Positions 8,086-16,014 of a stretch of DNA of 64,000 nucleotides are shown here, one piece after another. The stretch is from positions 159,777 through 223,776 of the forward strand of contig JAXLTL010000005.1 in NCBI GenBank assembly GCA_046330075.1, in the 5' to 3' direction. Positions within the stretch are counted from its first letter, which is position 1. Every line of letters begins with the position of its first letter. The notes beneath the pieces were generated by a model, which saw only the letters and a program-made list of their open reading frames with translations, was not told the DNA's origin and did not search any database. The DNA is from JAJTFW01 sp046330075 (lineage in GTDB: Bacteria; Bacteroidota; Bacteroidia; AKYH767-A; OLB10). The translations under genes and the position numbers were made by a program.

Positions 8086-8934
8086 ATGCAAATCGTTCAC
8101 ACGGTTTCTGAACTACAGCAACGCCTCCGCGCAGAACGTGCACAGGGGGCGAGAATCGGATTTGTTCCGACGATGGGTGCGCTGCACGAAGGTCATCTCT
8201 CCCTCCTGCGCAAAGCCCGTGAAGAGAATGACAAGGTGGTGTGCAGCATTTTTGTAAATCCCACACAATTCAACGACCCAAAAGATCTAGAGAAGTATCC
8301 GCGCATGCCGGAAGCTGATCTTCGGCTACTCGACAGCGTTAGTTGCGATTATGTGTTTATGCCTCCGGCAGAGGAAATTTATCCGCACGGTCATCAGCTG
8401 ATCAGCCTCGACTTCGGAACCCTCGAAACCGTGATGGAAGGCGAATACCGCCCGGGGCATTTCAAAGGCATGGCCACCGTGGTGAAGCGTTTGTTCGACA
8501 TCACCGAGCCCGACCATGCCTACTTTGGCGAGAAAGATTTTCAGCAACTGGCCATTATCCGTAACATGGTACAGCGTTTACAACTTCCGGTAACCATTCA
8601 TGGCTGTGCTACGCTTCGTGAAACCGATGGTCTGGCTATGAGCTCCCGTAATCTCCTGCTGACCGAAGCACAGCGTAAAGCCGCTCCACTCATTTACAAA
8701 GGGCTGCAGATGGCTCAGGAATACATTCCGCATCAATCACCGGCGGCAGTGAAAGCGCTCGTTACGCGGTTCATTCAGCAGAGTCCCGCGCTCAGTGTGC
8801 AGTACTTTGATATCGTACATCCGCTGACCCTCGAAAGCATCAGCGACTGGGGTGCGTCCGGCGAAGCGCAGGGCTGCATCGCTGTGCTGACCGAAGGTCC
8901 CCGTCTCATCGACAACATTCACTATACCTGGTAG
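8086..8934 (+). CDS. panC: Pantoate-beta-alanine ligase (pantothenate synthetase)
   Basis: 282 residues, the usual length. The enzyme joins pantoate and beta-alanine with ATP to make pantothenate, the last step of vitamin B5 synthesis, in the cytosol. Visible motifs are PTMGALHEGHLSL (the HIGH-like nucleotide site), FVNPTQFNDPKDLEKYPR, YFGEKDFQQL and GLAMSSRN (KMSKS-like). The start MQIVHTVSEL matches the family start; the open frame extends 71 codons upstream but that part overlaps the CpeT-like gene. panD, which supplies beta-alanine, lies far away at 39.1 kb. Pantothenate feeds the phosphopantetheine arms needed by the NRPS/PKS cluster, but this is general metabolism. Confidence 0.97.
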   Translation: MQIVHTVSELQQRLRAERAQGARIGFVPTMGALHEGHLSLLRKAREENDKVVCSIFVNPTQFNDPKDLEKYPRMPEADLRLLDSVSCDYVFMPPAEEIYPHGHQLISLDFGTLETVMEGEYRPGHFKGMATVVKRLFDITEPDHAYFGEKDFQQLAIIRNMVQRLQLPVTIHGCATLRETDGLAMSSRNLLLTEAQRKAAPLIYKGLQMAQEYIPHQSPAAVKALVTRFIQQSPALSVQYFDIVHPLTLESISDWGASGEAQGCIAVLTEGPRLIDNIHYTW

Positions 8935-8947
8935 CAGAATTTCCGCT

Positions 8948-8955
8948 TATCTTCG
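8948..8955 (+). promoter_or_regulatory. Candidate -7 box (TATCTTCG) for deoC
   Basis: TATCTTCG, a TTCG variant of the TA-N2-TTTG -7 box, lies between the panC stop (8934) and the deoC ATG (8976). The identical octamer precedes the response regulator (39870) and the ABC exporter (50025, minus). Confidence 0.5.
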
Positions 8956-8975
8956 CATTTCAAGATTCCTTATCC

Positions 8976-9881
8976 ATGAGTACACGCCTGCCCGCACATG
9001 TCAGTTTCACACCCATCGACACCGTTGGTGTAGAGGAGAAAATTGCCCGCATGACCAAACGTTCCATCAAGAACGAGTCGAAACTGCAGGCACTGAAACT
9101 GGCCATCAGCATGATGGATCTCACCACGCTGGAAGCGAAGGACACGCCCGGCAAAGTACGACAGCTGTGTGCCAAGGCCATTCGTCCGCACGAGTCAATG
9201 CCGGATATTCCTTCCGTAGCTGCGGTATGCGTCTATCCCAATCTCGTGCGCGTGGCGAAAGAAGCACTCGGCAACAGCGGCGTGAAAGTAGCTGCAGTAG
9301 CAACGGCGTTTCCCAGCGGAATGAGCACCCGGAAGGTGAAAATTGAAGAAACAAAATTCGCCGTGAACGAAGGCGCCGATGAAATCGATATGGTGATATC
9401 GCGCGGACATTTCCTCGCCGGTGAATACAACTATGTCTCCGATGAGATCGCTGCTGTGAAGGAAGCCTGTGGAAATGCACATTTGAAGGTGATTCTCGAA
9501 ACCGGCGAACTCAGTACCCTCGATAACGTGCGACTTGCTTCCGACATCGCCATGTATGCCGGCGCTGATTTCATCAAAACCTCCACCGGAAAAGTACAGC
9601 CTGCGGCTACCCTGCCCGTTACGCTGGTGATGTTTGAAGCCATCCGCGATTTTTATTACAAGGAAGGAAAGATGATCGGTATGAAACCGGCCGGTGGTAT
9701 CAGCACTGCAAAGCTGGCGATTCAATATCTCGTTGTATTGCGTGAAACCTTAGGCGAAGCCTGGATGAATGCAGATTATTTCCGCTTCGGCGCCTCCTCA
9801 CTGGCCAATGATGTGCTGATGCAGATCGCCAAACTGCAAACCGGCGTTTATCAGGGAGGAGATTACTTCTCGAAAGACTAA
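8976..9881 (+). CDS. deoC: Deoxyribose-phosphate aldolase
   Basis: 301 residues. DeoC cleaves 2-deoxyribose-5-phosphate to glyceraldehyde-3-phosphate and acetaldehyde, the last step of deoxynucleoside salvage. The class I aldolase signatures are clear: VAAVCVYPNLV, VATAFPSGMS, EIDMVISRG, LKVILETGEL, the Schiff-base lysine in ADFIKTSTGK, and the second lysine in GMKPAGGIST. The protein has about 50 residues of N-terminal extension relative to the short bacterial enzymes, as in the longer DeoC subgroup. It lies 41 bases behind panC with its own promoter-like box; no other deo gene is nearby. Confidence 0.97.
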   Translation: MSTRLPAHVSFTPIDTVGVEEKIARMTKRSIKNESKLQALKLAISMMDLTTLEAKDTPGKVRQLCAKAIRPHESMPDIPSVAAVCVYPNLVRVAKEALGNSGVKVAAVATAFPSGMSTRKVKIEETKFAVNEGADEIDMVISRGHFLAGEYNYVSDEIAAVKEACGNAHLKVILETGELSTLDNVRLASDIAMYAGADFIKTSTGKVQPAATLPVTLVMFEAIRDFYYKEGKMIGMKPAGGISTAKLAIQYLVVLRETLGEAWMNADYFRFGASSLANDVLMQIAKLQTGVYQGGDYFSKD

Positions 9882-10194
9882 CATGTGAATTGGTGGATTG
9901 GCAAGTTGGCAAGTTAGCAAATTTGTGTCCCGTCATTGCTTCGCAATGCGGGATGCCGCAGGCCTCGAGCTTGCCTCGATGGCCGAAGGCCTCGACTTGT
10001 GCTGAGCAACGCCTCTGCAGCTTGGTCCCTGAGCGCCATTGAAAATAAATAAATAGCCGAAGGGTGCCTCGATGGCCGCAGACCCCGAGTGAGGAACGAA
10101 CCTCGGGAGTGAGTTGATGAATATTCAGTAGTTATTCAATCCACAATTCTTCATTGCGAAGCAATGACAACAGTCTCGATGATGAATGGGCGGA
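9882..10194. repeat. Gene-free stretch rich in small palindromes and low-complexity repeats
   Basis: No gene seen. The stretch starts with a GGCAAGTTGGCAAGTTAGCAA-like run (9899-9920), then a palindromic module with frame CCCGTC...GCGGGA around CATTGC-TTC-GCAATG (9929-9953). It continues with GGCCTCGA-type direct and inverted repeats, and near the end a second small palindrome CATTGCGAAGCAATG (10152-10166). It lies between convergent genes, so it may contain their terminators, but no clear stem plus T-run was found. Confidence 0.6.
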
Positions 10195-11934
10195 TTACTG
10201 TTTTACAAACTTCTCGGTGAAGATGCCACGATCGGTCTGTACGGTTAAAAGATACACTCCCGGTAACAAGTAAGCGAGATTCACAGCTGCAGCTTGCTGG
10301 TGAATAGTGAACGCGGGCAAAACAATGCGTCCTTCCAATGTATAAACTGAAATTTTTGCCTGTGCAACGGCATCGGATATTCTCACCTTTAACTGATCTG
10401 TTACAGGAACAGGGTACAGCTGAATTCCGGTTGAAGTTCCGGCGATATCCAACCCGGTAGTACCTGTAGTATCAATCACCAGAAAACTACCCATCATTCC
10501 ATCGTCTTCGTGATGCAGAATATGGCAATGGTACATATAAGGAACCATATCATCTGCGAAATCCGTAAACTGTGTAATAAACCTGACGCTATCGCCGGGC
10601 AGAATCATCACCACATCTTTTTTTCCGCGTTCATAGGCGGGAGCCGGGTTGCCGCTGATATCAAGAATATTAAACTGTACATCGTGAATATGAAACGGAT
10701 GTGCAATCATTGATTTGTTAAAGATGGTCCATACTTCCTTTGAATTAAGGATGACATACTCATTGATGCTGTCGATATCAAACATCACCTGATTGAAAGC
10801 GAACGGACCAAAAGCATAGTTTGGGGTCACACCCATTGAACCCATGGTATCAATTTCGAACCGGCGATACACCGTATTCACATCCGGAACCAATGGAGTT
10901 TGTGGAATCAATGTAAGCGGAACGATGGTAACCGGGTTAGGAGTTTGTGATCCAACTCTTAATTCAAGAATATTGAAGTCGATTCCATTTAGAGGATTGT
11001 TATAATAATCGGGGATCTGATTCACACCGTTATCGCCAACGCTGTCTGCTCCGTAAATGCCCTTTTGCAACTCACTGCCAAAACACTTCAAATATACAGT
11101 ATCGTTGATGAGCGTACTGAAATCAAGCAATATCTCTGCCCTTTCACCATTCGACAGGGTAAGTCTGGTCATGGGAGTTGGTGCATCCAGTAATCCACCG
11201 TCATTCCCAATCAGGTAAAAGTTCATATTATTAGAGAATCCGAACCGAAAGGTACGTTGTGAAGCTCCGTTTAATAAACGAAGTCGCACCATCTGTCCCG
11301 GAACATTCAGATAAGGGTTTAGAGTGCCATTCACCATTACGGTTGTATCCATAAAAGTGGCAATAGCAATTTGATTCAGGATATCGAATTCCTTGGTTTG
11401 TATAACGAGCGGAAAATCATCCTGACCATACGTGCGTGGTAACGTAAGCGCCGCTTCCTGTGAATCACGTACTATAATGAACCCCGCTACTCCTTTCGAA
11501 ACATGGCGATCGGTTTTGTTTAATCCATGTGGATGATACCAGAAGGTTCCTGCATCGTTCATCACTTTAAACGAAGGACTCCAGGTGGCTCCCTGATTGA
11601 TCACCATATGCGGACCACCATCTGCCATTGCCGGCACATGCAATCCATGCCAATGCATCGTTGTTGAATTACCGGCTCCGGTCAGATTGTTCGTTACATT
11701 TAATGTAACACTATCGCCTTTATTGAAAATTAAAGTAGGACCCAGGATATTTCCGTTAACCCCGTACGTAATCGTATTGATACCGGGCCAGAACTGTGTA
11801 ATGCTGTCCTCCACGTTCAGGTTGAATATAGGTCCATTGAGCACCGGTGGTATGGCCAGTTGGTTTTGAGCTAAACAGGATACCGGCCAGAAGAACACAG
11901 AGGCCAGCAACAATCGAATCAGAGTACTTTTCAT
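10195..11934 (-). CDS. Secreted multicopper oxidase with T9SS sorting domain
   Basis: 579 residues. A signal peptide (ending near CLAQ) is followed by three cupredoxin domains. All copper ligand motifs are present: HWHGLH (~93), WYHPHG (~131), HPFHIHD (~411) and HCHILHHEDDGMM (~471), which gives the type 1 and the trinuclear type 2/3 centres. The last ~80 residues (IQLYPVPVTDQLKV ... GVYLLTVQTDRGIFTEKFV) are a type A T9SS sorting domain, so the enzyme is exported across the outer membrane and probably held on the surface. It overlaps the upstream gene by ATGA and is the last gene of a copper-related operon; cuprous ion oxidation or copper tolerance is a reasonable inference. The methionine-poor sequence argues against a CueO-type Met-rich insert. 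Confidence 0.9.
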   Translation of the reverse strand: MKSTLIRLLLASVFFWPVSCLAQNQLAIPPVLNGPIFNLNVEDSITQFWPGINTITYGVNGNILGPTLIFNKGDSVTLNVTNNLTGAGNSTTMHWHGLHVPAMADGGPHMVINQGATWSPSFKVMNDAGTFWYHPHGLNKTDRHVSKGVAGFIIVRDSQEAALTLPRTYGQDDFPLVIQTKEFDILNQIAIATFMDTTVMVNGTLNPYLNVPGQMVRLRLLNGASQRTFRFGFSNNMNFYLIGNDGGLLDAPTPMTRLTLSNGERAEILLDFSTLINDTVYLKCFGSELQKGIYGADSVGDNGVNQIPDYYNNPLNGIDFNILELRVGSQTPNPVTIVPLTLIPQTPLVPDVNTVYRRFEIDTMGSMGVTPNYAFGPFAFNQVMFDIDSINEYVILNSKEVWTIFNKSMIAHPFHIHDVQFNILDISGNPAPAYERGKKDVVMILPGDSVRFITQFTDFADDMVPYMYHCHILHHEDDGMMGSFLVIDTTGTTGLDIAGTSTGIQLYPVPVTDQLKVRISDAVAQAKISVYTLEGRIVLPAFTIHQQAAAVNLAYLLPGVYLLTVQTDRGIFTEKFVKQ

Positions 11935-12614
11935 GGTTGAATAATTAATTGGGTGGTATATCGGTATCCGTTACCTTCTATCAACAAATGATAGACTGAT
12001 CCATTTAAAACAGGCAACAGGAATGAACCTTCCCGGCAAACTTTGTTTCTGTAAACAGTTCGGCCCGACTGATCAATGATGGAGAATGACTCTGCGGCTT
12101 CGGGAACTTCCGATAAAAGGAGACGTCCGTTGCCTACAACAATCTTAACAGGAGCAGTTTTTTCATCTGCTATTCCGGTGGCAGCAACATCGACGATAAA
12201 AGTTAAGGTATCTCTTTGCGCTGGCGATTGAACATCCCATACAGCATAGCGGATGATCGCAGTTCCTGGAGAGATATGAGGAGTGCAATGAATTAAAATC
12301 AAACCATATTCGGTCGGTAACACCGGATCCATCGTACCGGTATCTTCCAGTGTTGTATAGCACCAGGAATAATCACAAACGGAAGCATCCCAGCCGGAGG
12401 GAATCACTGCTGAAACTTTCTCCCATTGGAGCCATAGGGTATCTCCGGTTATATTTTGCTGCTGGATACTGAGTGTTTGCAGATCATCAAGAATGCCACT
12501 GGCATATACCGTATCGTCAGGTGTAATAGAATAAGATTGCGCGAAAGCAGCAGTTATAACCGGGATGAGCATCACGGTTATAACTGCCTTCAGAAGCAGA
12601 CTTTCGCGAAACAT
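11931..12614 (-). CDS. Hypothetical secreted protein with a T9SS-like C-terminus, in the copper operon
   Basis: 227 residues with a signal peptide (ending near AAFAQ). The middle part is beta-rich and contains a pair of cysteines in VCDYSWCYTT and another in LIHCTPH; these might bind metal or form a disulfide. The last ~75 residues (VVGNGRLLLSEVPEAAESFSIIDQSGRTVYR) look like a T9SS sorting domain. It is translationally coupled on both sides: two bases behind the thioredoxin-like gene and overlapping the oxidase start by ATGA. Function not recognised; its place suggests an accessory or metal-handling partner of the oxidase. Confidence 0.75.
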   Translation of the reverse strand: MFRESLLLKAVITVMLIPVITAAFAQSYSITPDDTVYASGILDDLQTLSIQQQNITGDTLWLQWEKVSAVIPSGWDASVCDYSWCYTTLEDTGTMDPVLPTEYGLILIHCTPHISPGTAIIRYAVWDVQSPAQRDTLTFIVDVAATGIADEKTAPVKIVVGNGRLLLSEVPEAAESFSIIDQSGRTVYRNKVCREGSFLLPVLNGSVYHLLIEGNGYRYTTQLIIQP

Positions 12615-12616
12615 GG

Positions 12617-13414
12617 TTAACGTGTGATGGTCAATCGTTCGGTATATGACTTATTACCAACTGTCACCCGTACCAGGTAATTGCCTGCTGCCAGTTCTGG
12701 CAGGGTAAACGAACGGGTAATGGCACCTGCCTCGAAACGGCTATCAGCCAATACTACCGCCTGATTGCCCTGTAAATCGGTGATCTCCATTTTCACGAGA
12801 GATGCTTCCTTCAATTCAAAACCAATGTTCAGTTTATCAGTAGCCGGATTCGGGAAAACAGTTAGTCGGGTCAATTGCGCAGGTTGTTCATTCAATGCAG
12901 TTGTTGCGAACAAGGCAAGAATGGAATCGCGCATGATGGTGGTATCGCTGTCCATGAAACTAAGTGTACTGAACATCACACGGCGGTTGGGAGATGCTCC
13001 GCCCAGCAACACGACTGTTGGCATACCGAAGCCACCATAATTAGCCACTTGTACAGCGCCACTGTCATACGGTGCATATAATGATAAATTATTCGTGCCA
13101 ACCCAATTAGAGGTATAGGAACAGGTCACAGAATTATTGAAAGGCATAGCATAGGCCGTGATTTTTCCCGGATATGTAGCCAGAATTTTATTGGCCATGG
13201 CCTGAATTTTCTGAGCAGGTGGCGGACATGACGAACAATTCGCCATGAAGAAGTGAAGGATGACCGCTTTACCGGCGTCAAGGTCGGCATACAGATCATG
13301 GTTATTTCCGTTGCAATCAGGTCCGCTAATCTGCATTACATTTTGTCCGAATCCGAATTGAACAGACATCAGAGACATCAGGATCATGAAGATCCGCTTT
13401 GAGATTTTTTTCAT
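12617..13414 (-). CDS. Thioredoxin-like secreted protein with T9SS sorting domain
   Basis: 265 residues: signal peptide (to about residue 23), a thioredoxin-like fold with the redox motif ANCSSCPPPAQ (CxxC at about 60-63) and a cis-proline-type segment GFGMPTVVLLGG (about 129). A T9SS sorting domain follows from about residue 180 (LTVFPNPATDKLNIGF ... YLVRVTVGNKSYTERLTITR). Soluble thioredoxin-like domains with such tails probably act on or outside the outer membrane. In this operon it could reduce or load copper sites in the downstream oxidase, in the manner of SCO/thiol proteins; that is inference. Confidence 0.85.
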   Translation of the reverse strand: MKKISKRIFMILMSLMSVQFGFGQNVMQISGPDCNGNNHDLYADLDAGKAVILHFFMANCSSCPPPAQKIQAMANKILATYPGKITAYAMPFNNSVTCSYTSNWVGTNNLSLYAPYDSGAVQVANYGGFGMPTVVLLGGASPNRRVMFSTLSFMDSDTTIMRDSILALFATTALNEQPAQLTRLTVFPNPATDKLNIGFELKEASLVKMEITDLQGNQAVVLADSRFEAGAITRSFTLPELAAGNYLVRVTVGNKSYTERLTITR

Positions 13415-13421
13415 TCGTGAG

Positions 13422-13640
13422 CTACTTTGAATTATGAAGGATTATTGTGTTAACACTGTCAATGGTTTCGAGTCCGTCAAGGTCCATCTTGCATACCGGG
13501 CATTTGCCGGCAGATGTATAAACGGTGTCGGGTTGACATTGCATGGGACAACCCCAGGCAGCATAAACTTTTTCCTGTGTACAGGAAGAAGTGACATACA
13601 TTGCTATCACCACTGCAATGTATGGTAGTATTTTTTTCAT
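13422..13640 (-). CDS. Small heavy-metal-binding-domain lipoprotein
   Basis: 72 residues. The N-terminus has a lipobox (VTSSC), predicting a lipoprotein. The rest matches the heavy-metal-binding domain found in Cus/CopA-type proteins, with pattern CPM-x-C-P..PGKCP-x-C-x-M-x-L: here WGCPMQCQPDTVY, then AGKCPVCKMDLDGL. The usual CPMHP is altered to CPMQC, which replaces the histidine with Gln and adds a cysteine. Seven bases separate it from the thioredoxin-like gene, placing it in the copper operon as a periplasm-facing metal binder. Confidence 0.85.
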   Translation of the reverse strand: MKKILPYIAVVIAMYVTSSCTQEKVYAAWGCPMQCQPDTVYTSAGKCPVCKMDLDGLETIDSVNTIILHNSK

Positions 13641-13706
13641 CTTTTAGAGCGTAAGAAGTTAAACTTAAAAAAGGGAATTAGCGAAGGCTAACGATAAAAC
13701 CCTGTT

Positions 13707-14096
13707 TCAAACTCTGAAAACACAATTCATCGCCTGTATAGAACTCCGGGATGAATGGCTCGGTGGATCGTCCGGATGAACGTTTACTTTGGTCAATTGA
13801 AGGTCCGATTTCTGAAAACCGGAAGGAATATTAATGCCTGTAAGCTGAAATTCCTGTGGTAAACATTTGCCATTGTTCCTGGCTGCATGCTGATCTGTCT
13901 TCACCTTGAGAAAATGGAATTCATCATGACAGCACTTTTTACTGCCGGCATTTTTCTCGCAAGCACATTTAGAAGATTCAAAAGATAAAAAAGTTACAGA
14001 AGAAACTTTGTCCTTGCAAAAATGAAAATTCATGGCTACGCCCATTACCGGTATCAGGTAGCAGCAGAGCAACAGAAGAATAAGGAAGCGCTTCAT
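13707..14096 (-). CDS. HYC_CC_PP-family protein
   Basis: 129 residues with a signal peptide. It shows the three landmarks that name this Bacteroidota family: an aromatic HxC motif (NFHFC, Phe instead of the usual Tyr), a CC pair in KKCCHDE, and a PP pair near the end (DDPPSH). The many Cys and His residues suggest metal binding, and family members often sit beside copper genes. Here it is the first gene of the copper operon, with a TAACTTCG box just upstream. Biochemical role not known to me. Confidence 0.8.
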   Translation of the reverse strand: MKRFLILLLLCCYLIPVMGVAMNFHFCKDKVSSVTFLSFESSKCACEKNAGSKKCCHDEFHFLKVKTDQHAARNNGKCLPQEFQLTGINIPSGFQKSDLQLTKVNVHPDDPPSHSSRSSIQAMNCVFRV

Positions 14097-14104
14097 CCGG
14101 ATAA

Positions 14105-14112
14105 CGAAGTTA
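14105..14112 (-). promoter_or_regulatory. Candidate -7 box (TAACTTCG) for the copper operon
   Basis: TAACTTCG on the minus strand, nine bases before the ATG of the HYC_CC_PP gene, which would give a very short leader. A run of eight A/T-rich bases precedes it. No metal-responsive operator was recognised. Confidence 0.4.
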
Positions 14113-14220
14113 AAAAAAATATAACTTGCTGCAAGAAAAACGCGTAAGCACCTGTATATCTATGGTTTAATCGGTACACTTTATAGATCTTACGACGGTA
14201 TTCCTGCCCGATCCGATACT

Positions 14221-15912
14221 TTACCTTACCTCCTTGCCGGTGAAGGCCATTAGCTGTTTACAAAGCCGCTGATGTTGTGCCAGCAGTTGTGCATACGCTG
14301 AATCCATGCCCCTGGTTTTTTCCAGCATCAACCGGTGCAGCGCATCACATTCATCCTTTGTCCATCCTTTCGTTCCGCCTGAAGCATAGACATAGTCACA
14401 GAGTGCAGGCAGTATTTCACCCAGGAGAGAGCCTTCTGCGTATGCAAAAACATCCGGCTGCATGGAACGAAGTGCATCCCGGCGAAAAGCCATCAGGTCG
14501 CCCTTATAGCGTTTACGAATAGCCGTAAACAAGGCTGTACTGAGTTGTGCTGTATCGAATTTGCCTTTTAACATTTTCTCCTTACCGGGTTCGGCCCAAA
14601 CCAGTTCATCAGCGACAAGTTTGCGGAGTACAGCTGCAGGTGTTTTCTTTATTTTGCCCGATTTCAGTTTTTCAAATTCACCGGCAGCCAGCTTTCTGAG
14701 CGCAGGTTGCAGCGGACGATATCCCAGGCGATAATAAAACCAGAATGCACCGGTTTCGATACCTTCGGGATTATCCCGCCCCACCTGATACGGCTCTGCA
14801 ACAAAGTATTCGGGATGGAATACTTGCTGATACACCCGCATCAGCTGAGCAAAGAACCAGGCCGATTCACCACCACGGTACGCCGGGAAAATATTGATAC
14901 CGATTTTCGCCATCGGGCCCAGCATCCACGCTCCGCCATACGCATAGGGGCATCCGTTTTTGAACGCCATAAATCCGATATAGGCATCCACCGGATTACG
15001 GCGGTCCTGTTTCATCCCCAGCAATACAATCTGCAATCCACGTCCGCAATTGAAAACGCGAACATCATGTAAATCTGCATAAGTGCCGGGATCGGTTTCG
15101 CGGAACAGCGCGAAGAGCGTCCAACGAACTGCAGACACCAATCGCTTTCGTTCTTCTATTGAAACCGCATGATCCTCTTCTATGGGTGTATGGATGATCT
15201 CGTGTATATCAAATTTCCTGAGGATGCCTTCAGAATGGAAAAACATTTCCTGCGGATGAACAATGATATTGCTACGGGAGGGCATAAGCGAAAGATCAGC
15301 ATCGATATAGATCTGCAGACGGTCGAAGAGCAGGTCGCGCTGTGCTCGCGGTAATCCCGATTCACAAAATAACGTCATCAACAGTTTCAATTGCCGGTGA
15401 CGATCCTTGCCTGTAATTGCTTCCAGCCAATCGTCAACGGTATTCCACCCGCCTTCCATGAAATTTTCACGCAGCGGAGACGGCAGAAAGGAATTCAGTA
15501 ATGTGAAAAATTCTTCCGCATCGATCGCGCAGGAATCATATTTCACTGCCTCCGGAAATGATTCGCAAAGCAGCATAATCAGATCGAAGCTGAAAGTTGC
15601 CACTACCTTGCTGCCGGTCACCCCGGTACTGTCGATTGCCTTCGCCACTTTGGGTGATTTACGCTTTACTCCGCGCAACAAATATTGTTCGAGATGAACC
15701 AGACACACATCCGCCAGTCGTGCGATGCGTTCATTGGAAGGATAAGCATGCAGGAACAATAAGAGGTCATGAATTTCGATTAACAAAGCGGAAGGTATCT
15801 GCTTCAACTTTAAAAACGATATCAGAATCGATTCTTTTTCTGCAGTGGCAGCAGGTGTAAAATCTGATCGCAGCATTATCAGCCGTCGCAACAGGATATC
15901 CGGTTTTTTCAT
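14221..15912 (-). CDS. Large hypothetical cytosolic protein with a possible GNAT-like region
   Basis: 563 residues, no signal peptide or membrane segment. Not recognised as a whole. Residues ~300-400 contain YIGFMAFKNGCPYAYGGAWM and FPAYRGGESAWFFAQLMRVY, followed by an acidic GVETGAFWFYYRLGYRP-like segment (actual text EGIETGAFWFYYRLGYRP). This order, a beta-bulge, an R-G-G-E-like turn, a helix and a final FYxxLGY, is reminiscent of a GNAT acetyltransferase fold, but the acetyl-CoA loop is not canonical. The remainder is helical. Single gene between the copper operon and ctpA, same strand as both. Confidence 0.6.
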   Translation of the reverse strand: MKKPDILLRRLIMLRSDFTPAATAEKESILISFLKLKQIPSALLIEIHDLLLFLHAYPSNERIARLADVCLVHLEQYLLRGVKRKSPKVAKAIDSTGVTGSKVVATFSFDLIMLLCESFPEAVKYDSCAIDAEEFFTLLNSFLPSPLRENFMEGGWNTVDDWLEAITGKDRHRQLKLLMTLFCESGLPRAQRDLLFDRLQIYIDADLSLMPSRSNIIVHPQEMFFHSEGILRKFDIHEIIHTPIEEDHAVSIEERKRLVSAVRWTLFALFRETDPGTYADLHDVRVFNCGRGLQIVLLGMKQDRRNPVDAYIGFMAFKNGCPYAYGGAWMLGPMAKIGINIFPAYRGGESAWFFAQLMRVYQQVFHPEYFVAEPYQVGRDNPEGIETGAFWFYYRLGYRPLQPALRKLAAGEFEKLKSGKIKKTPAAVLRKLVADELVWAEPGKEKMLKGKFDTAQLSTALFTAIRKRYKGDLMAFRRDALRSMQPDVFAYAEGSLLGEILPALCDYVYASGGTKGWTKDECDALHRLMLEKTRGMDSAYAQLLAQHQRLCKQLMAFTGKEVR

Positions 15913-15969
15913 GGAATAAATATAAAACTGAAATGCCTATTCTCCTCTGCTTTGATAAAGATCATCCAT

Positions 15970-15994
15970 AAAAAAAGCCGGGGATGTCCCCGGC
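15970..15994 (-). terminator. Rho-independent terminator of the CtpA gene
   Basis: Perfect stem GCCGGGGA-tg-TCCCCGGC at 15977-15994; on the minus strand it is followed by a run of seven T (bases 15970-15976). It lies 20 bases beyond the ctpA stop codon. Confidence 0.9.
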
Positions 15995-16014
15995 TCTCCT
16001 GCATTTTTATTCAC

